From NCBI GenBank assembly GCA_032191425.1, contig CM063460.1, positions 377,001 to 441,000 on the forward strand: a stretch of 64,000 bases of DNA. The letters are read 5' to 3'. Origin of the DNA: Lymantria dispar (lineage: Eukaryota > Arthropoda > Insecta > Lepidoptera > Erebidae). Below the pieces are notes generated by a model that saw only the letters and a list, made by a program, of their open reading frames with translations, did no database searches and was not told where the DNA came from. This document shows positions 1-10,193 of this stretch, one piece after another (positions within the stretch are counted from its first letter, which is position 1; each line of letters begins with the position of its first letter). A program made the position numbers and the translations under genes.

Positions 1-985
1 ATGATAAATAACGTATTTATTTGCATAAGGATAATATTAAGAGAACACTTTCGCAAATAATGAATTACATATAAATTGTATTACCATAAAAAAGATTGTA
101 GTGTTACCTAACCTAAAATTATAGACACGTACATATGCTGACGCAGACTTTTATTTAAAATTTTTAAAGTGGAATATTTCCGTCCTTAGCGCATGCAAAG
201 AAAGCTCTCAAAAGGCTTTTGCCGTTTTTGCCACATTTTTCATTGTTGCTTCGCTCCTATTGGTCGTAGTGTGATTTTATATAACGTAGACTTCATCGAT
301 AAATGAACTGTTCAACTTAAAATATATTTCATTTGCTATCAATAGTTTGAGGTTAGCGTGTTCAACCATACAAACAAACTCTTCAGCTATATTTGAATAA
401 GATGGACTTTCATTATATTTGTAAATTATATTATATCATGGTTCGAATGTCATCACAGTGGAGCTATCAATAGACATGTTATTGTGTGTAATTTTATTAA
501 AAAAAAAAATAGCAAATAAATAAAAAATTTACATTCCCGCTGAGTTCCTTGCTGCATCATATCAGTGCGGCCACGTTCTGATCCGGTGGTAATTTTAAGG
601 TAAAATGTAAAAATTGACAATATGTACACAAGTGTCCGCATAAATTATTTGGATTTGACTCCACGTATCTTTTAAAATAATCGTATGGTCTGTGTACCAA
701 CTACTCATACTCATACAGACAATTTCATAACACATTCTACAGAATACTCTACAATATCGTTTTATCACTCACCATAATCATCATCAACCCTACTCTTATC
801 ACAATTACTTGGTAGACCCAAATATGTACTCTTCTTCCATCATAGGTACGTATTACAAAAGTTTTTACTATAGTTTGATGACCAGCCGTTTGCCAATCAA
901 CCCTTCTTGAAAGGTTACCGTTAGGACCTCGACCAGACGCCATCAAATGGAGTTAGCCCAGAGTTTTTATTTTTCAGATGAGCTA
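1..985. other. AT-rich stretch, no gene seen
   Basis: I see only AT-rich sequence with short open frames on both strands and no recognisable domain. Short A and T runs occur near 490-520. No repeat family found elsewhere in the window was recognised here. Confidence 0.4.
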
Positions 986-999
986 TAATCTGGTTGTAC

Positions 1000-1150
1000 G
1001 CCGTCTGTTGCGTCCGGGGTGACGAAAGGTCAGCACACCGCCTCATAACCCACCATATCCCTCCCCCTTGGCCTTTGGGCCGACTAATAGCATCGAGTAC
1101 ACCAGTGGCTAGCCCGACTGGTTACTTTTTCGGCCATCGGCACGTAGCGC
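1000..1150 (-). repeat. degenerate R1-type LINE 3' UTR fragment
   Basis: The GC-rich text with GTCCGGGGTGACGAAAGG followed by CATAACCCACC matches the 3' UTR of the R1-type copies at 20,178-20,512 and 3,663-4,535. No reading frame or poly-A tail is preserved. The GC-rich DNA that follows to about 1,330 is not explained. Confidence 0.4.
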
Positions 1151-1309
1151 TGCGTCCGGCCACATCAGCCAAGAAAGAGCGGACGCTGCCCCGACAAGCC
1201 GCGAAGCAAGTCAATAGAAATGCTCCAGGAACCATTAATTCCCATAGAGTGCCAGGCCTGAGTACTTCATATGGGCTCGGATGCTGATAACTGAATTGAC
1301 AATGATCAA

Positions 1310-1788
1310 AGCGCCGTTGGGAGGATTGTCGCAGAACCCATGGTACAATGGCGGCCCAGGTTTACCATTTAAAATGATCCACTCTACAAATATTTAGTTG
1401 TCACATGTATTCAATACTTTATTTCTGGTTTATTGTATTAAATATATATCTAAATCTGTTAATAGATCAATCTACGTGTTCACTTATTGTCTCACTGCAT
1501 TATTTATATATTAATGATCATTATTTACATAATTATAAATGTCACACATTTAAATATCAAATATTAACATTTATTAGATAATCAAACTAAGACTATCATA
1601 ACTATTGAAATACTGATCATATTGTTACTCAATGGACATTGGAAGAATGGTAGCACACTTGTTACTAAGGGCATTGAAGTAGACTTTTGGCGGCAATGTG
1701 GAAGTATCATGTGGTGGTCATGTATTACATTCAATATCGTAGTGCTGTCATTGTTATATTAAATCATTTTGATAGTATTTTATGTAAT
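1310..1788. other. AT-rich stretch, no gene seen
   Basis: Very AT-rich, with many near-repeats of TAATATTTA type. Nothing coding is recognised. Confidence 0.35.
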
Positions 1789-1789
1789 A

Positions 1790-2096
1790 CTAGCAACCCG
1801 CCCTCGCTTCGCTTCGGTTTTAGTAGTTTTACCCGCGTAGTTCCCGTTTACGTGGAAATACCGGGATAAAATATAGCCTAGTTTACGCCCTGATATTATA
1901 GCTTTCTATTGGTGAAAAATTTTTTTAAATCGGTCCAGCCGTTTTGAAGTTTACCCGGAACAAACAGACAGACAGACAAAAATTTTTTAATTTGTATTTT
2001 AGTCATAGGTGTCGTGCAAATAACCGTGTGAGCATGAAAAAAGCCTGTTATTTTGACATTACAAACAGACACTCCAATTTTATTTATTGGTATAGA
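1790..2096 (-). mobile_element. Helitron-like non-autonomous repeat (family H), left arm of head-to-head pair
   Basis: Read on the minus strand it begins TCTATACCAATAAATA and ends GCTAG, with an A before and a T after. That is what Helitrons show (5' TC, 3' CTRR, insertion between A and T). It contains the (GTCT)n run and GAAGCGAAGCG near its 3' end. The 3' hairpin is imperfect, so the Helitron label rests mainly on termini and target site. The same family is widespread in this window. Confidence 0.65.
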
Positions 2097-2138
2097 TGTG
2101 ACGGAGGAACTACTGGGATGTAGCTTGGCTTTAGTGAA

Positions 2139-2452
2139 TCTATACCAATAAATAAAATTGGAGTGTCTGTTTGTAATGTCAAAATAATAGGCTTTTTTCA
2201 TGCTCACACGTTTATTTGCACGACACCTATGCCTAAAATAGCAATTAAAAAATTTTTGTCTGTCTGTCTGTTTGTTCCGGGTAATCTTTAAAACGGCTGG
2301 ACCGATTTCAAAAATTCTTTCACCAATGGAACGCTATAATATCAGGGCGTAAACTAGGCTATATTTTATCCCGGTATTCCCACGGGAACGGGAACTACGC
2401 GCGTAAAACCACTATAACCTATAACCGAAGCGAAGCGAGGGCGGATTGCTAG
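2139..2452 (+). mobile_element. Helitron-like repeat (family H), right arm of head-to-head pair
   Basis: The plus-strand copy starts TCTATACCAATAAATA and ends CTAG, flanked by A and T. It lies only 42 bp from the opposite-strand copy at 1,790-2,096, giving a roughly 300-bp inverted repeat. The two copies differ at scattered positions, so this is probably two insertions and not one foldback duplication. Confidence 0.65.
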
Positions 2453-2459
2453 TATTATA

Positions 2460-2760
2460 TAAAAACGCTTTACACACGTTTTCGTTTACATCAAAAATCT
2501 CAGAAAATAACGTTTACAGTGGCCATAACTGTTGAAGGCGACACTTTGAATTACTGACGAAAAATGACTAATTAGAAGAAACTGATAATTTATAAAGAAA
2601 ATTACAACTCGACACTCGACTCGACTGGCAACAATGAATCGTATTAGTAGCTGATTAAGACAAAAGAAGAGAAAGAAGAAGATATTAAAGCAAGACCAAG
2701 AACAACATTTATTTGATTAAATTAATACACAAATACCGGACACTTACCAGTTTTATCATG
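2460..2760. other. no gene seen
   Basis: AT-rich with a purine-rich run (about 2,660-2,700). No repeat or coding feature recognised. Confidence 0.35.
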
Positions 2761-2761
2761 C

Positions 2762-2882
2762 ATCCTCATTTCAGCTCATTTACATCCTTCTCTTGCTTAT
2801 AAGTTATATGTCGTCTTTTACGACATCCACGTGGAAGATAGCGAGTGGTGAAGTAAGTGTATTCTTATTCCATCACCACATG
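2762..2882 (-). repeat. SINE-like (GAT)n family S, internally deleted copy
   Basis: The end segment (CATTTCAGCTCAT) joins directly to the head segment (GTCGTCTTTTACGACATCCACG through CCATCACCACATGG), so the middle of the element is missing. The orientation is minus relative to the (GAT)n end. Confidence 0.5.
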
Positions 2883-2927
2883 GATACCAGTTCATTTAGC
2901 TGATATATCTAACCGTAGTACTATATC

Positions 2928-3141
2928 CTTAGAAAGTATATAAGGATAGTATCGGTACTTAAGCGATCAAAAACGTGAAGACAAAAATACTACATGCGCG
3001 CAAGCGAACACACACATATACACGCACACCACTATACAATAGAATTACCTAGTACCCTACAGAACGGTCCGGCGTAGGGCTCCAATAGGCTCCAATTTAA
3101 TTTATTAGTTTTTTGTGCGCGGAGTTACCTTCTATTCTAAG
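2928..3141 (-). mobile_element. MITE family N, short copy
   Basis: It starts CTTAGAAAG and ends TTCTATTCTAAG. In between, read on the minus strand, are the family markers: GGAGCC-type text, the CACACG/ACACGCACACC block and TAGTATTTTTG. It is shorter than the 394-bp copies at 32,561 and 45,136, so it has an internal deletion. Confidence 0.55.
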
Positions 3142-3149
3142 AGTATGTC

Positions 3150-3640
3150 ATATGTTCCAGTGTTACTCTGTGGTGTGATAGTGTGATGTACCCAGGCCCG
3201 AATGTGGTGGCTCTATGTCCGCGAGCTCATTGACACGACGCAGTCACACCAGTGTGACCTCACAGCATACCCTCCGCCACACAGGAACCTACTGCGTATA
3301 GTAACATGATTCGTGCTGTGATAGCTACACCTCGACATCACGGGCTCCTAAACATTAAACATAACGGAACACCAACAGAATACCTTTTATTTTACGGAAC
3401 CAAATGATAATACATCTGAACGGGGGACGAAGACCGCCGCGCAACGTCATTCACAGTCCTTCTCAGCACTAATTAATGCACTATTTCAAAATAATATTTG
3501 TAACAGCCAAATTATTGAAATTAAAAGCTATTCAAATTTGATGGAACCCTGATGATTCTTCTTCGGAACCCTTAGGTTCTGCGGAACACACTTTGGGAAT
3601 CCCTGCTCTACAGCAGACCAATGTGTGCTCACAGTAGGCG
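3150..3640. other. no gene seen
   Basis: Mixed composition with no recognisable gene or repeat. It ends at the target duplication of the R1-type insertion. Confidence 0.3.
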
Positions 3641-3648
3641 TCCACATT

Positions 3649-4549
3649 ATATTTAACCACCTTTTTTTTTTTTTTTGTGGGTGGGCCGCGGTCGGCGCGC
3701 CTCCGCACCACTCCGTCCGGGGCGACAGAGGGGCTTAAGCACGCAACTCCCGCGACCCACCCGAAAACCACGTCGCCTTCGTCGTTGGGCCGACCACTGG
3801 AGCAGCGTTAACTTGTCGTCAGTGGTCGGCCCGACGGAATACCCCCTACTGGGGTACCCTCCCATCGACCGACGTCCCCCCCTCGGGGAGGACGTCGGTC
3901 TTTCCTCACGCGGTCGGCCTCTCGGCGGGTGACGGACTAATCCCCTGTCACGTCACCCGCGGCCTCGGCTAGGGCGGCATGAGGCGCAGATAGTTGCGCC
4001 TGCGCCGCCCCAGTCGCCGGCGGCGGATCTCCTCATCGAGGCTGCGCTCCTCACGCAGGCGATCCACCGCCTCCTTCCGCGAGATCACCGTCTCGCAGAA
4101 GGCTGCGACCGCGTCCCAATTCTCGACGCTGTCGACCATCGCCCTAGCGATAGCCGGCAGCGTCAGGTCCGTACCGATGATTGCGACGAGTTCACAGCGC
4201 TGCACTGCCCAAGCCCCGCAGGCCTCGAGCGTATGGCGCGCCGTGTCCTCGTCGCAATCGCAGTGGTGGCAGGACGGTGTACTCTCCCTCCTAATGACCT
4301 TGTGCAGATATTTGGCGAAGCACCCATGCCCCGTCAAAACCTGCACCAGTCGGAAGGAGAGCACCCCGTGCCGCCTCTCCAACCACTGCATCAGCACCGG
4401 CCGGGAGGCCTCCACGGTTCGCACCCCGAACCGAGGCCTCTCCAGCCGGACTGCCCAACGGGCGATGACGTCTCGGCGGGCGTCGACGCGCCAGGCGGTG
4501 AGATCCCTTAACGAGACCACACCGCCCCCCGCTCGATATTTAACCACCT
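3649..4549 (-). mobile_element. 5'-truncated R1-clade LINE with 14-bp target duplication
   Basis: The insertion (3,663-4,535) is bounded by two perfect copies of ATATTTAACCACCT at 3,649-3,662 and 4,536-4,549. A T-run at 3,661-3,675 is the poly-A tail on the minus strand. A GC-rich 3' UTR of about 300 bp precedes the ORF end. These are hallmarks of target-primed reverse transcription. Confidence 0.85.
3969..4535 (-). pseudogene. R1-clade LINE ORF2 C-terminus (zinc knuckle)
   Basis: The open frame encodes about 188 residues, the C-terminal end of an R1/TRAS-type reverse transcriptase protein. Visible is a zinc knuckle CHHC-x8-H-x4-C (CHHCDCDEDTARHTLEAC), preceded by a segment reading RPVLMQWLERRHGVLSFRL and followed by a basic RRRRLGRRRR tail ending at a stop. 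The reverse transcriptase and endonuclease domains are lost to 5' truncation. The apparent start methionine falls in the target-site duplication, so it is not a genuine start. The frame is undamaged, which suggests a fairly recent insertion. It is a dead fragment. Confidence 0.8.
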
Positions 4550-4714
4550 AAGAGATAGATTTTACTTCGTACTTTATAATTAATCAATTATTGTACATTC
4601 CCCTAGTGGTCATGGGTTAAAGGTAGGGTACAGCCCCCTTACTTTGCTATGGGCTAGATAAAAATCGGTTGAGGTTTCATTTTCCGTGTAGCGATATAAT
4701 AAGAAATATCAGGT

Positions 4715-4925
4715 TGACCGAGCTTCGCTCGGAGTATTTTTGTAGCATTTATTCAGATATATATTTATAAAAAATAAAAAAATAAATAATGAAAATTATA
4801 TAAAAATTACAAAAAGAGAATAATAATAACACCGAGATTCGATCCGACGCCGTTTGCCGCCGATGTCAAAAATAAAATGAAACCTGACTACTTCGCCACT
4901 GAGCTATCGTAACTCATGACATTGA
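4715..4925 (-). repeat. tRNA-derived SINE
   Basis: On the minus strand a tRNA-like head is visible: an A-box-like TAGCTCAGTGGCG near 4,900-4,915 and a B-box-like GGATCGAATCTCGG near 4,830-4,845. An AT-rich body follows, with a short terminal hairpin from CGAGCGAAGCTCGG near 4,720. The A-to-B spacing is longer than in a functional tRNA, and no clover-leaf is seen, so this is a SINE and not a tRNA gene. Confidence 0.5.
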
Positions 4926-5094
4926 CGGCAAAATTTGGATTCATATTCTTTTAAAATTTAATGTCATTGTAATGTTTAGCTAAAAACACCGACAAAAGAA
5001 CATTTTTTATAAATAAAACCTAGCTAGATCGATTTTTTGGACCCGAATCCTCTAGTATGCCAAGTTTCAACAAAATCGTTCGTGCCGAGATCCT

Positions 5095-5107
5095 GAATAT
5101 ATATATA

Positions 5108-5184
<77 letters not shown>
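5095..5184. repeat. (TA)n microsatellite
   Basis: About 90 bp of TA repeat, interrupted once by a TGTACA near 5,108-5,113. An open frame runs through it only because TATATA codons lack stops in one frame. Confidence 0.95.
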
Positions 5185-5186
<2 letters not shown>

Positions 5187-5265
5187 ACAAGAATTGCTCG
5201 TTTAAAGATATAAGATACAATTTACTACTCCATATCTTGCACGTGGCTGTCGTAAATATAATACG

Positions 5266-5422
5266 CGCGTAACATCTATGCGAGGGAAGAAATACTCGTA
5301 GAATAACCCTATAGCGACCTGTCTGACCGGCGTGGTATAGTAAGGTCAATTTCCCTCATGTAGTGGAGGAGGTTCTAGTCCAGCAGTGGGATGCATATGA
5401 GCCAAGATGATGATGATGAGAT
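5266..5422 (+). repeat. SINE-like family S copy, 5' truncated
   Basis: It carries CTGTCTGACCGGCGTGGTATAG, GTCAATTTCCCTC, GGAGGAGG and CAGCAGTGGGATGCATATGAG and ends in (GAT)n at 5,409-5,422. The head is missing. Confidence 0.7.
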
Positions 5423-5497
5423 ATCATTAGTAGAATATATGTAATTCTCTAGCTCGTGAATAGCTTTACGTTAGCTAAGCGACAATAACACTTCCAG

Positions 5498-5965
5498 TCG
5501 TTTGTTCTTGCGTATCACTCAGCAATTTTGGCTTTGAGTAGTGCTCATATCTGAGTAATGCTCACATTTGAGTAATATGTAATCTCATTTGGGTAACGCT
5601 CACATTTGAGTAAGATGTACCTAATCTCATTTGAGTAATGCTCACATTTAGGTAGTGCTTACATTTGAGTAATGCTCATATTTAAGGTAATGTTGATATT
5701 TGAATAATGTTCACTTTTAAGTAGGAATGTTAGTAGCTTAATGTTCTTTTGTAATGATTACTTAGCTTATTTGAATTGTGTTCATATTTAAGTAAATCTC
5801 ATTTCAATAGTGCTAATATCTGAGTAAAGCTCACATTGCAGTAGTAGTCTCATTCGGTTAGTGCTCATATTAGAGTTATGGTCACATGTGATTAATAATC
5901 TCGTGAGCATATGCTCACATTATATTAGTACTCTGATTTATGTAGTTTGAATAGCGGTCATACTC
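5498..5965. repeat. degenerate tandem array, about 18-22 bp unit
   Basis: At least fifteen imperfect copies of a unit like GCTCACATTTGAGTAAT follow one another, with variants such as GCTCATATCTGAGTAAT and GTTCACTTTTAAGTAGG. Divergence rises to the right. It is non-coding. Confidence 0.75.
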
Positions 5966-6048
5966 GAGTAGGTACCGGTCTCACTAACTTATGCGAAGTG
6001 ATCGAGCACAATATTTCAGTCTAAAACTGTGCCACTAGTGGTAAGTTA

Positions 6049-6287
6049 GGTTTTCATCTCAGCCCATATACGTCCCACTGTTGGGCTCGGGCCTCCTCCA
6101 TAATGGAAGGGTAATTGACCTACTATACCACGCTGGTCAGACGTGTTGGTATAGGGTTTTATTTCGAGTTTTCCTTCTCTTGCATAGATGTTATATGCGT
6201 TTTATATCTCTTAGTCGTCTCGTACGATCACCCACGGGTATGATAGGGGGTGGTGAATTGTATTCTTACTCCGTCACCACACGGACG
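6049..6287 (-). repeat. SINE-like family S copy, near full length
   Basis: In plus orientation it runs from CATCTCAGCCCATATACGTCCCACTG to ACTCCGTCACCACACGGA, the reverse complement of the family consensus. No protein is encoded. A 75-residue open frame here is incidental. Confidence 0.7.
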
Positions 6288-6343
6288 TTAGGTTTAGTTA
6301 GGTTTTAACTTATTTTTATAAAAAAAATTATCTAGTGGTAGGA

Positions 6344-6675
6344 CCACACTGTCGACAGTTATCTATCTACAGCCGCGGGCCGGTCCGTCCGGGGTAGTAC
6401 CACGCTGAGCAGAAAATCGACGTCTGAGTAGTAGCAATTTGTTAGTGCGCTTCGTTCGGTGAGCGAGAGAGCCGGAAGCACAACTATCTGAGGGTGTACG
6501 CGTGTGGAGGGTTATAGTAGTGCCCTTGGTATCACCGAGCCTCAAGGCACACATTCACACTCATTTCACTTTCTTCGCGGTAGGCAGCGGCCTTGTAAAG
6601 GTCCATGAGCGGCAGCAACACTTACCATCAGGTGTGCTGTTTGCTCGTTTGCCACTGGTTGCAATAAAAAAAAAA
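6344..6675 (+). repeat. poly-A retroposon family K, full copy
   Basis: It begins CACACTGTCGACAGTTATCT, contains CGGTGAGCGAGAGAGCCGG and ends TTTGCCACTGGTTGCAAT followed by an A-run. The same sequence recurs at 22,898-23,232 and in part at 59,706-59,905. The ACCATCAGGTG/GTTTGC end resembles a 3' end seen often in lepidopteran retroposons. The element itself encodes nothing convincing. Confidence 0.65.
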
Positions 6676-6774
6676 CAATTCCTCGCACTGAACCATAAAT
6701 CATTTTTTGTGGACAACTTTAAGACCATATCCACATAACAGAAAATACACATAAACTACAAATAATTCTTTGTA

Positions 6775-6850
6775 GATATTGCAAAAATTTGTTATGAATC
6801 GGGATCGAACTCAAGGCACTTGGCACCAGAGGTCAGTACTCAGTCCACTC
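6775..6850 (-). repeat. tRNA-like SINE head
   Basis: Read on the minus strand, TGCCAGAGTGGACTGAG resembles an A box and GAGTTCGATCCCGATTC a B box, about 40 bp apart. I could not fold a convincing acceptor stem, so a SINE head or tRNA pseudogene is more likely than a working tRNA. Confidence 0.4.
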
Positions 6851-6859
6851 TGGCATCTA

Positions 6860-7725
6860 CGCAATAAACAATTTTAAACAGTTCCTTATAACAAAATATG
6901 CTAATTTAGCAATTTTTGATAAAAAAAACGTTGATTACAAATAACATTGGCAACGGCCCTGACACCGACTGTGAGCTTTCGAGTACATCTAAATGTCATA
7001 ACGCAACACGATATGCGTCACTAAGTGAGTTGGCATGCCAGATGCCAGGCGTGCAACTCTATCATAGAACGTAGCTGGCACGGCACGAGCTCAAGTCGTA
7101 CACTTGGATATCTTAAGTAGTGTGTCTAGTATAATAGTTGCAAGTAACACCTTTCTAAAAATGATTACGTATGCAGGCGCGTTATGTTAACAACTGTCAT
7201 CTCGTGTTACGTCTACGAGACGCTTTCATTTTTTTAAAACAATACCCACGACCGAGGAACGAAACGTTGAGGTCACACAGCTATCATTATATACATAATT
7301 GTCGAGCGCAGAGCGCAGAGCGCAGAGCGCGCACCAACTAGCTCGCACTAATTATAGGTACTAAATAAAACTTACACCCACATTTTTTGTTAACTACAAC
7401 TAATAATAAATTGATTGAAATATACAAAAAGTTTATATAATAACGATGAGTTGCTATACATGAAATAACTTGGTTCTTCCCTGACCATGAAACGCTGAAA
7501 TATTAAAAAAAATGTGCAAAAAGATCTAAATGAAAAGAATATTAATTTAGTGAGAAATATCTTAAATTCTCATGGGTGTAGTGAAAAACGACCGAGAGTT
7601 TAACAGAGACTTGGGTCAACTCCATCTGATACCTTTATCTATACGATGTAGGGTTGCCAGCCCTAAATGTAATAAACCAGGATTTAAAATTGGTTAAATC
7701 ATGGCAATGAGGTTTGAAACAGTTG
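6860..7725. other. no gene seen; short GAGCGCA tandem
   Basis: No coding feature recognised. A heptamer tandem (GAGCGCA, about four copies) lies at 7,302-7,332. Confidence 0.4.
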
Positions 7726-7731
7726 GTAGAA

Positions 7732-7788
7732 GCAGGACGTAATTATGGAGAGATAGAGTCCCTCTATCTCTCCATAATTACGTCCTGC
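7732..7788. repeat. perfect 27-bp inverted repeat with 3-nt loop
   Basis: The left arm 7,732-7,758 (GCAGGACGTAATTATGGAGA and on) is the exact reverse complement of 7,762-7,788, with TCC between. No flanking element explains it. Confidence 0.9.
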
Positions 7789-8187
7789 CGTCTGTTTAAT
7801 AGTAGAGAGAAAGAATTATCATACGTTTGTCACGCTGTGTCTTTATTTTAACCGACTTCAGAAAGGAGGAGGTTCTCAATTCGTCTGTATTTTTTTAATT
7901 TTGTTATAAAACAATACGTTATCCCGTCACTTGCGAGATGTGAGCCCGCTTCTAACGTAACAATTATAAGAGTGATAAACAAAATTAAATACATGACTTT
8001 ATAAAAGTGCTTTAAAAACACAGGACACACACGCTAAAATGTGGACATTTCAGGACATCCCAGGGGACTACAAGAACTAGCAGATGTCCTGGGAAAATAC
8101 GAGAGTTGGCAATTTTAACAAATGGTGTATGGTGAAAACTTGTAGTTAACTCGTGATATATCACATAAGTAGTCCAAGTTCCATAAT

Positions 8188-8310
8188 CATTCGTTGTAGC
8201 CCACTGCTGGACGTAGGTCGCCCTCATTGTTCTTCACAAAGTGCGAGCTTGTGCTGCCTGCATACAATGACGCCTAGCAACTTTTATCGGTGTTTTTTCT
8301 GCTCGTCATG
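8188..8310 (-). repeat. RTE-clade LINE 3' end fragment
   Basis: On the minus strand it reads AYVQQW-like (here ATYVQQW) after a region matching AGRRWMQAAQ-type residues, then the CCAGCAGTGG end. This is the C-terminus of an RTE reverse transcriptase with its 3' tail. Confidence 0.6.
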
Positions 8311-9500
8311 AGGGGATAATGCCGTAATCGCCACGCTTGGCAGGCGGTTTGGGATCGCAGTGAGATGTTATGCATTTCTCAGGAAAGAACTACTCCCCTG
8401 GTGAATCATTAGCCGATTATTACAACTCCCTCGTTCAAGCGAGGGGTGGCGACAATTGTATCTTTAACTCGTCTTCACACAGGACTAGTAGTCCACTCAT
8501 CAGTCAGGCCATCATTTCTGGTGTATTATTTTACGTAAAAAATTATATATTCCGATTCAAATGATAATCATGGCGCATTCCTATTTCATGGGTGTCGATG
8601 ACACTGCGTTATGTAAACATGAGCACATTAAGGAAGTATCTGAAGAGGTCCGAGAGCGACATGTCGACATACCGCTGTTGTGCTCACGACTAGTTACAAC
8701 TCGTGTGTATATGTGGACCTTGTGTTTTTGTACATGTAATTAGTTAGTTATCCGTGTGTTATGTGCGATGTGTGAGCACGTTAAGGTCTAAACGTGCACG
8801 AGCGTACACCGGACACCATTACGCATCATCTCATATCCTTACAACACGATATATTATAAATGCTCATCTCATTGGTGCCGTCATTGACTGCGTCATCTAT
8901 GATCACAGCTCCATCTTGGTCTATAGTAATATTGTTTTACTTTATCACGATTACAGAACATACCTATAACACAAGAATTTCTTTCAAAACCTTTTGATTA
9001 GAAAAAAATTGGTATTCAAACAAATATATAAAAATGAATCCTTATTTCCGTTGATCATCGCATCACGCGTGGATGGGGACAATTTCGTCGATTCTTTTTT
9101 CGTTGTGTTTATTATTGTCAGAAGAAGGCTCTTCTGAAATAAAAAAAATATGAATGTTGAGCAGAACATTAGAAAATTTAAGAAAATTTAACAGTAATAT
9201 TAATTTAATATGATTATCAGCTGTTTGACATAACGGTCAGCCGTTTGTAATAAATGTCAGCTATCAACAGAATGCGCGCTACAAATACCCAATAGATGGA
9301 TGGGTTGATATACCTATAGTTTATGATTTTATGTAATTGCATTTAAATTATACAGTAAGTTTTTTAGACGTGTACTCATCATGCTTATATTTAAAGTTCA
9401 CATTAATATAGAGATATTGGTAGGTACAATACACTGTTTTCATTGATTTGATATAAACAATAATAGAATATTTTTTAATTTGTTTTAAAAATACCAGCAA
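8310..9500. other. no gene seen
   Basis: Several short open frames on both strands (60-71 codons) show no domain, no shared repeat and no codon bias that I could judge. I treat them as chance. Confidence 0.4.
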
Positions 9501-9529
9501 TCAAACGTACAAACATAACGCTGAACTCG

Positions 9530-9730
9530 CAATGCTGCAAGTTAAAGACATAAAAGAGCACGTCAAACGCGAAATGAAGTTAACATTAATCGATATAATT
9601 GTAATCAACATGGAAATAATGCTTTTAACGCTTATCGAGCTGCATTTAATTATAACGTGGCAATTTATTAAATTTGATACCAACTTGTTGTTATTGGATA
9701 TATATTTTTTTTTCATCGTTAAAACATGAT
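9530..9730. other. overlapping short open frames on both strands, unexplained
   Basis: Both strands stay open over about 190 bp in a segment that is less AT-poor than usual for chance. Neither translation is recognised, and neither has clear splice sites that I can tie to a gene. Confidence 0.25.
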
Positions 9731-9772
9731 AGCGTCTGTCTGGTCAGCTAGTTCCTTATATTATAGAGGGCA

Positions 9773-9807
9773 ATTCACGGTAATTGACTAATTCAATTAC
9801 CGTGAAT
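9773..9807. repeat. 14-bp perfect inverted repeat, 7-nt loop
   Basis: ATTCACGGTAATTG at 9,773-9,786 pairs with CAATTACCGTGAAT at 9,794-9,807. Confidence 0.85.
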
Positions 9808-9955
9808 AGCATGTTAGAAAGACTGTTTGAATAAGATTTTATTTCCAGTTTCTTTGCAATAATGTTATCTGTATCATATCTCTAAATATTCTTTTACAAC
9901 CCACACATATCTACTAGAAAGTGTGTGATACATTCGTGAGCAAATATGCAATAAT

Positions 9956-10160
9956 TTTCCGTGGATGTCGTAAAGGACGACTAAGGGATATAATAAGCAT
10001 ATAAGATCTGTGCAAGAGAAGGAAAACTCGAAATGAAACCCTATACCAACATGTCTGACCGGCATGGTACAGTAGGTCAAGTTCCCTCCCATTGTGGAGG
10101 AGGCCCGCGCCCAACAGTGGGGCGTATGTGGGGCTGCAATGATGATGATGATGATAATAA
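9956..10160 (+). repeat. SINE-like family S copy
   Basis: From CCGTGGATGTCGTAAAGGACGA to CCAACAGTGGGGCGTATG and a (GAT)n end at 10,140-10,158. Confidence 0.7.
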
Positions 10161-10193
10161 GAACAAGAGAAGGTAAACTCGAAACAAAACTCT

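Noticed and set aside
1896..2207. 103-codon minus-strand frame
   Set aside because: It spans two Helitron-like repeats and the spacer between them; similar frames occur in other copies only because the DNA is repeated.
3675..4551. Long plus-strand frames opposite the R1-type ORF
   Set aside because: They are antisense shadows of a GC-rich coding segment. The minus-strand zinc knuckle and the shared 3' UTR identify the real strand.
4715..4925. Possible tRNA gene on the minus strand
   Set aside because: A and B boxes are too far apart and no acceptor stem could be paired; a SINE head is the better reading.
5057..5272. 71-codon frame on the plus strand
   Set aside because: Most of it is translation of the TA microsatellite.
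5498..5965. Possible CRISPR-like array
   Set aside because: Units are contiguous and degenerate with no unique spacers, in a eukaryotic context.
6502..6738. Frame repeated in three places (also near 23,057 and 59,734)
   Set aside because: The similarity is at DNA level over the whole family K retroposon; no selection for protein is apparent and the frame runs into the poly-A tail.
9532..9729. Overlapping frames on both strands as a gene
   Set aside because: No domain, no similar copy and no supporting splice context; both frames are short enough for chance.
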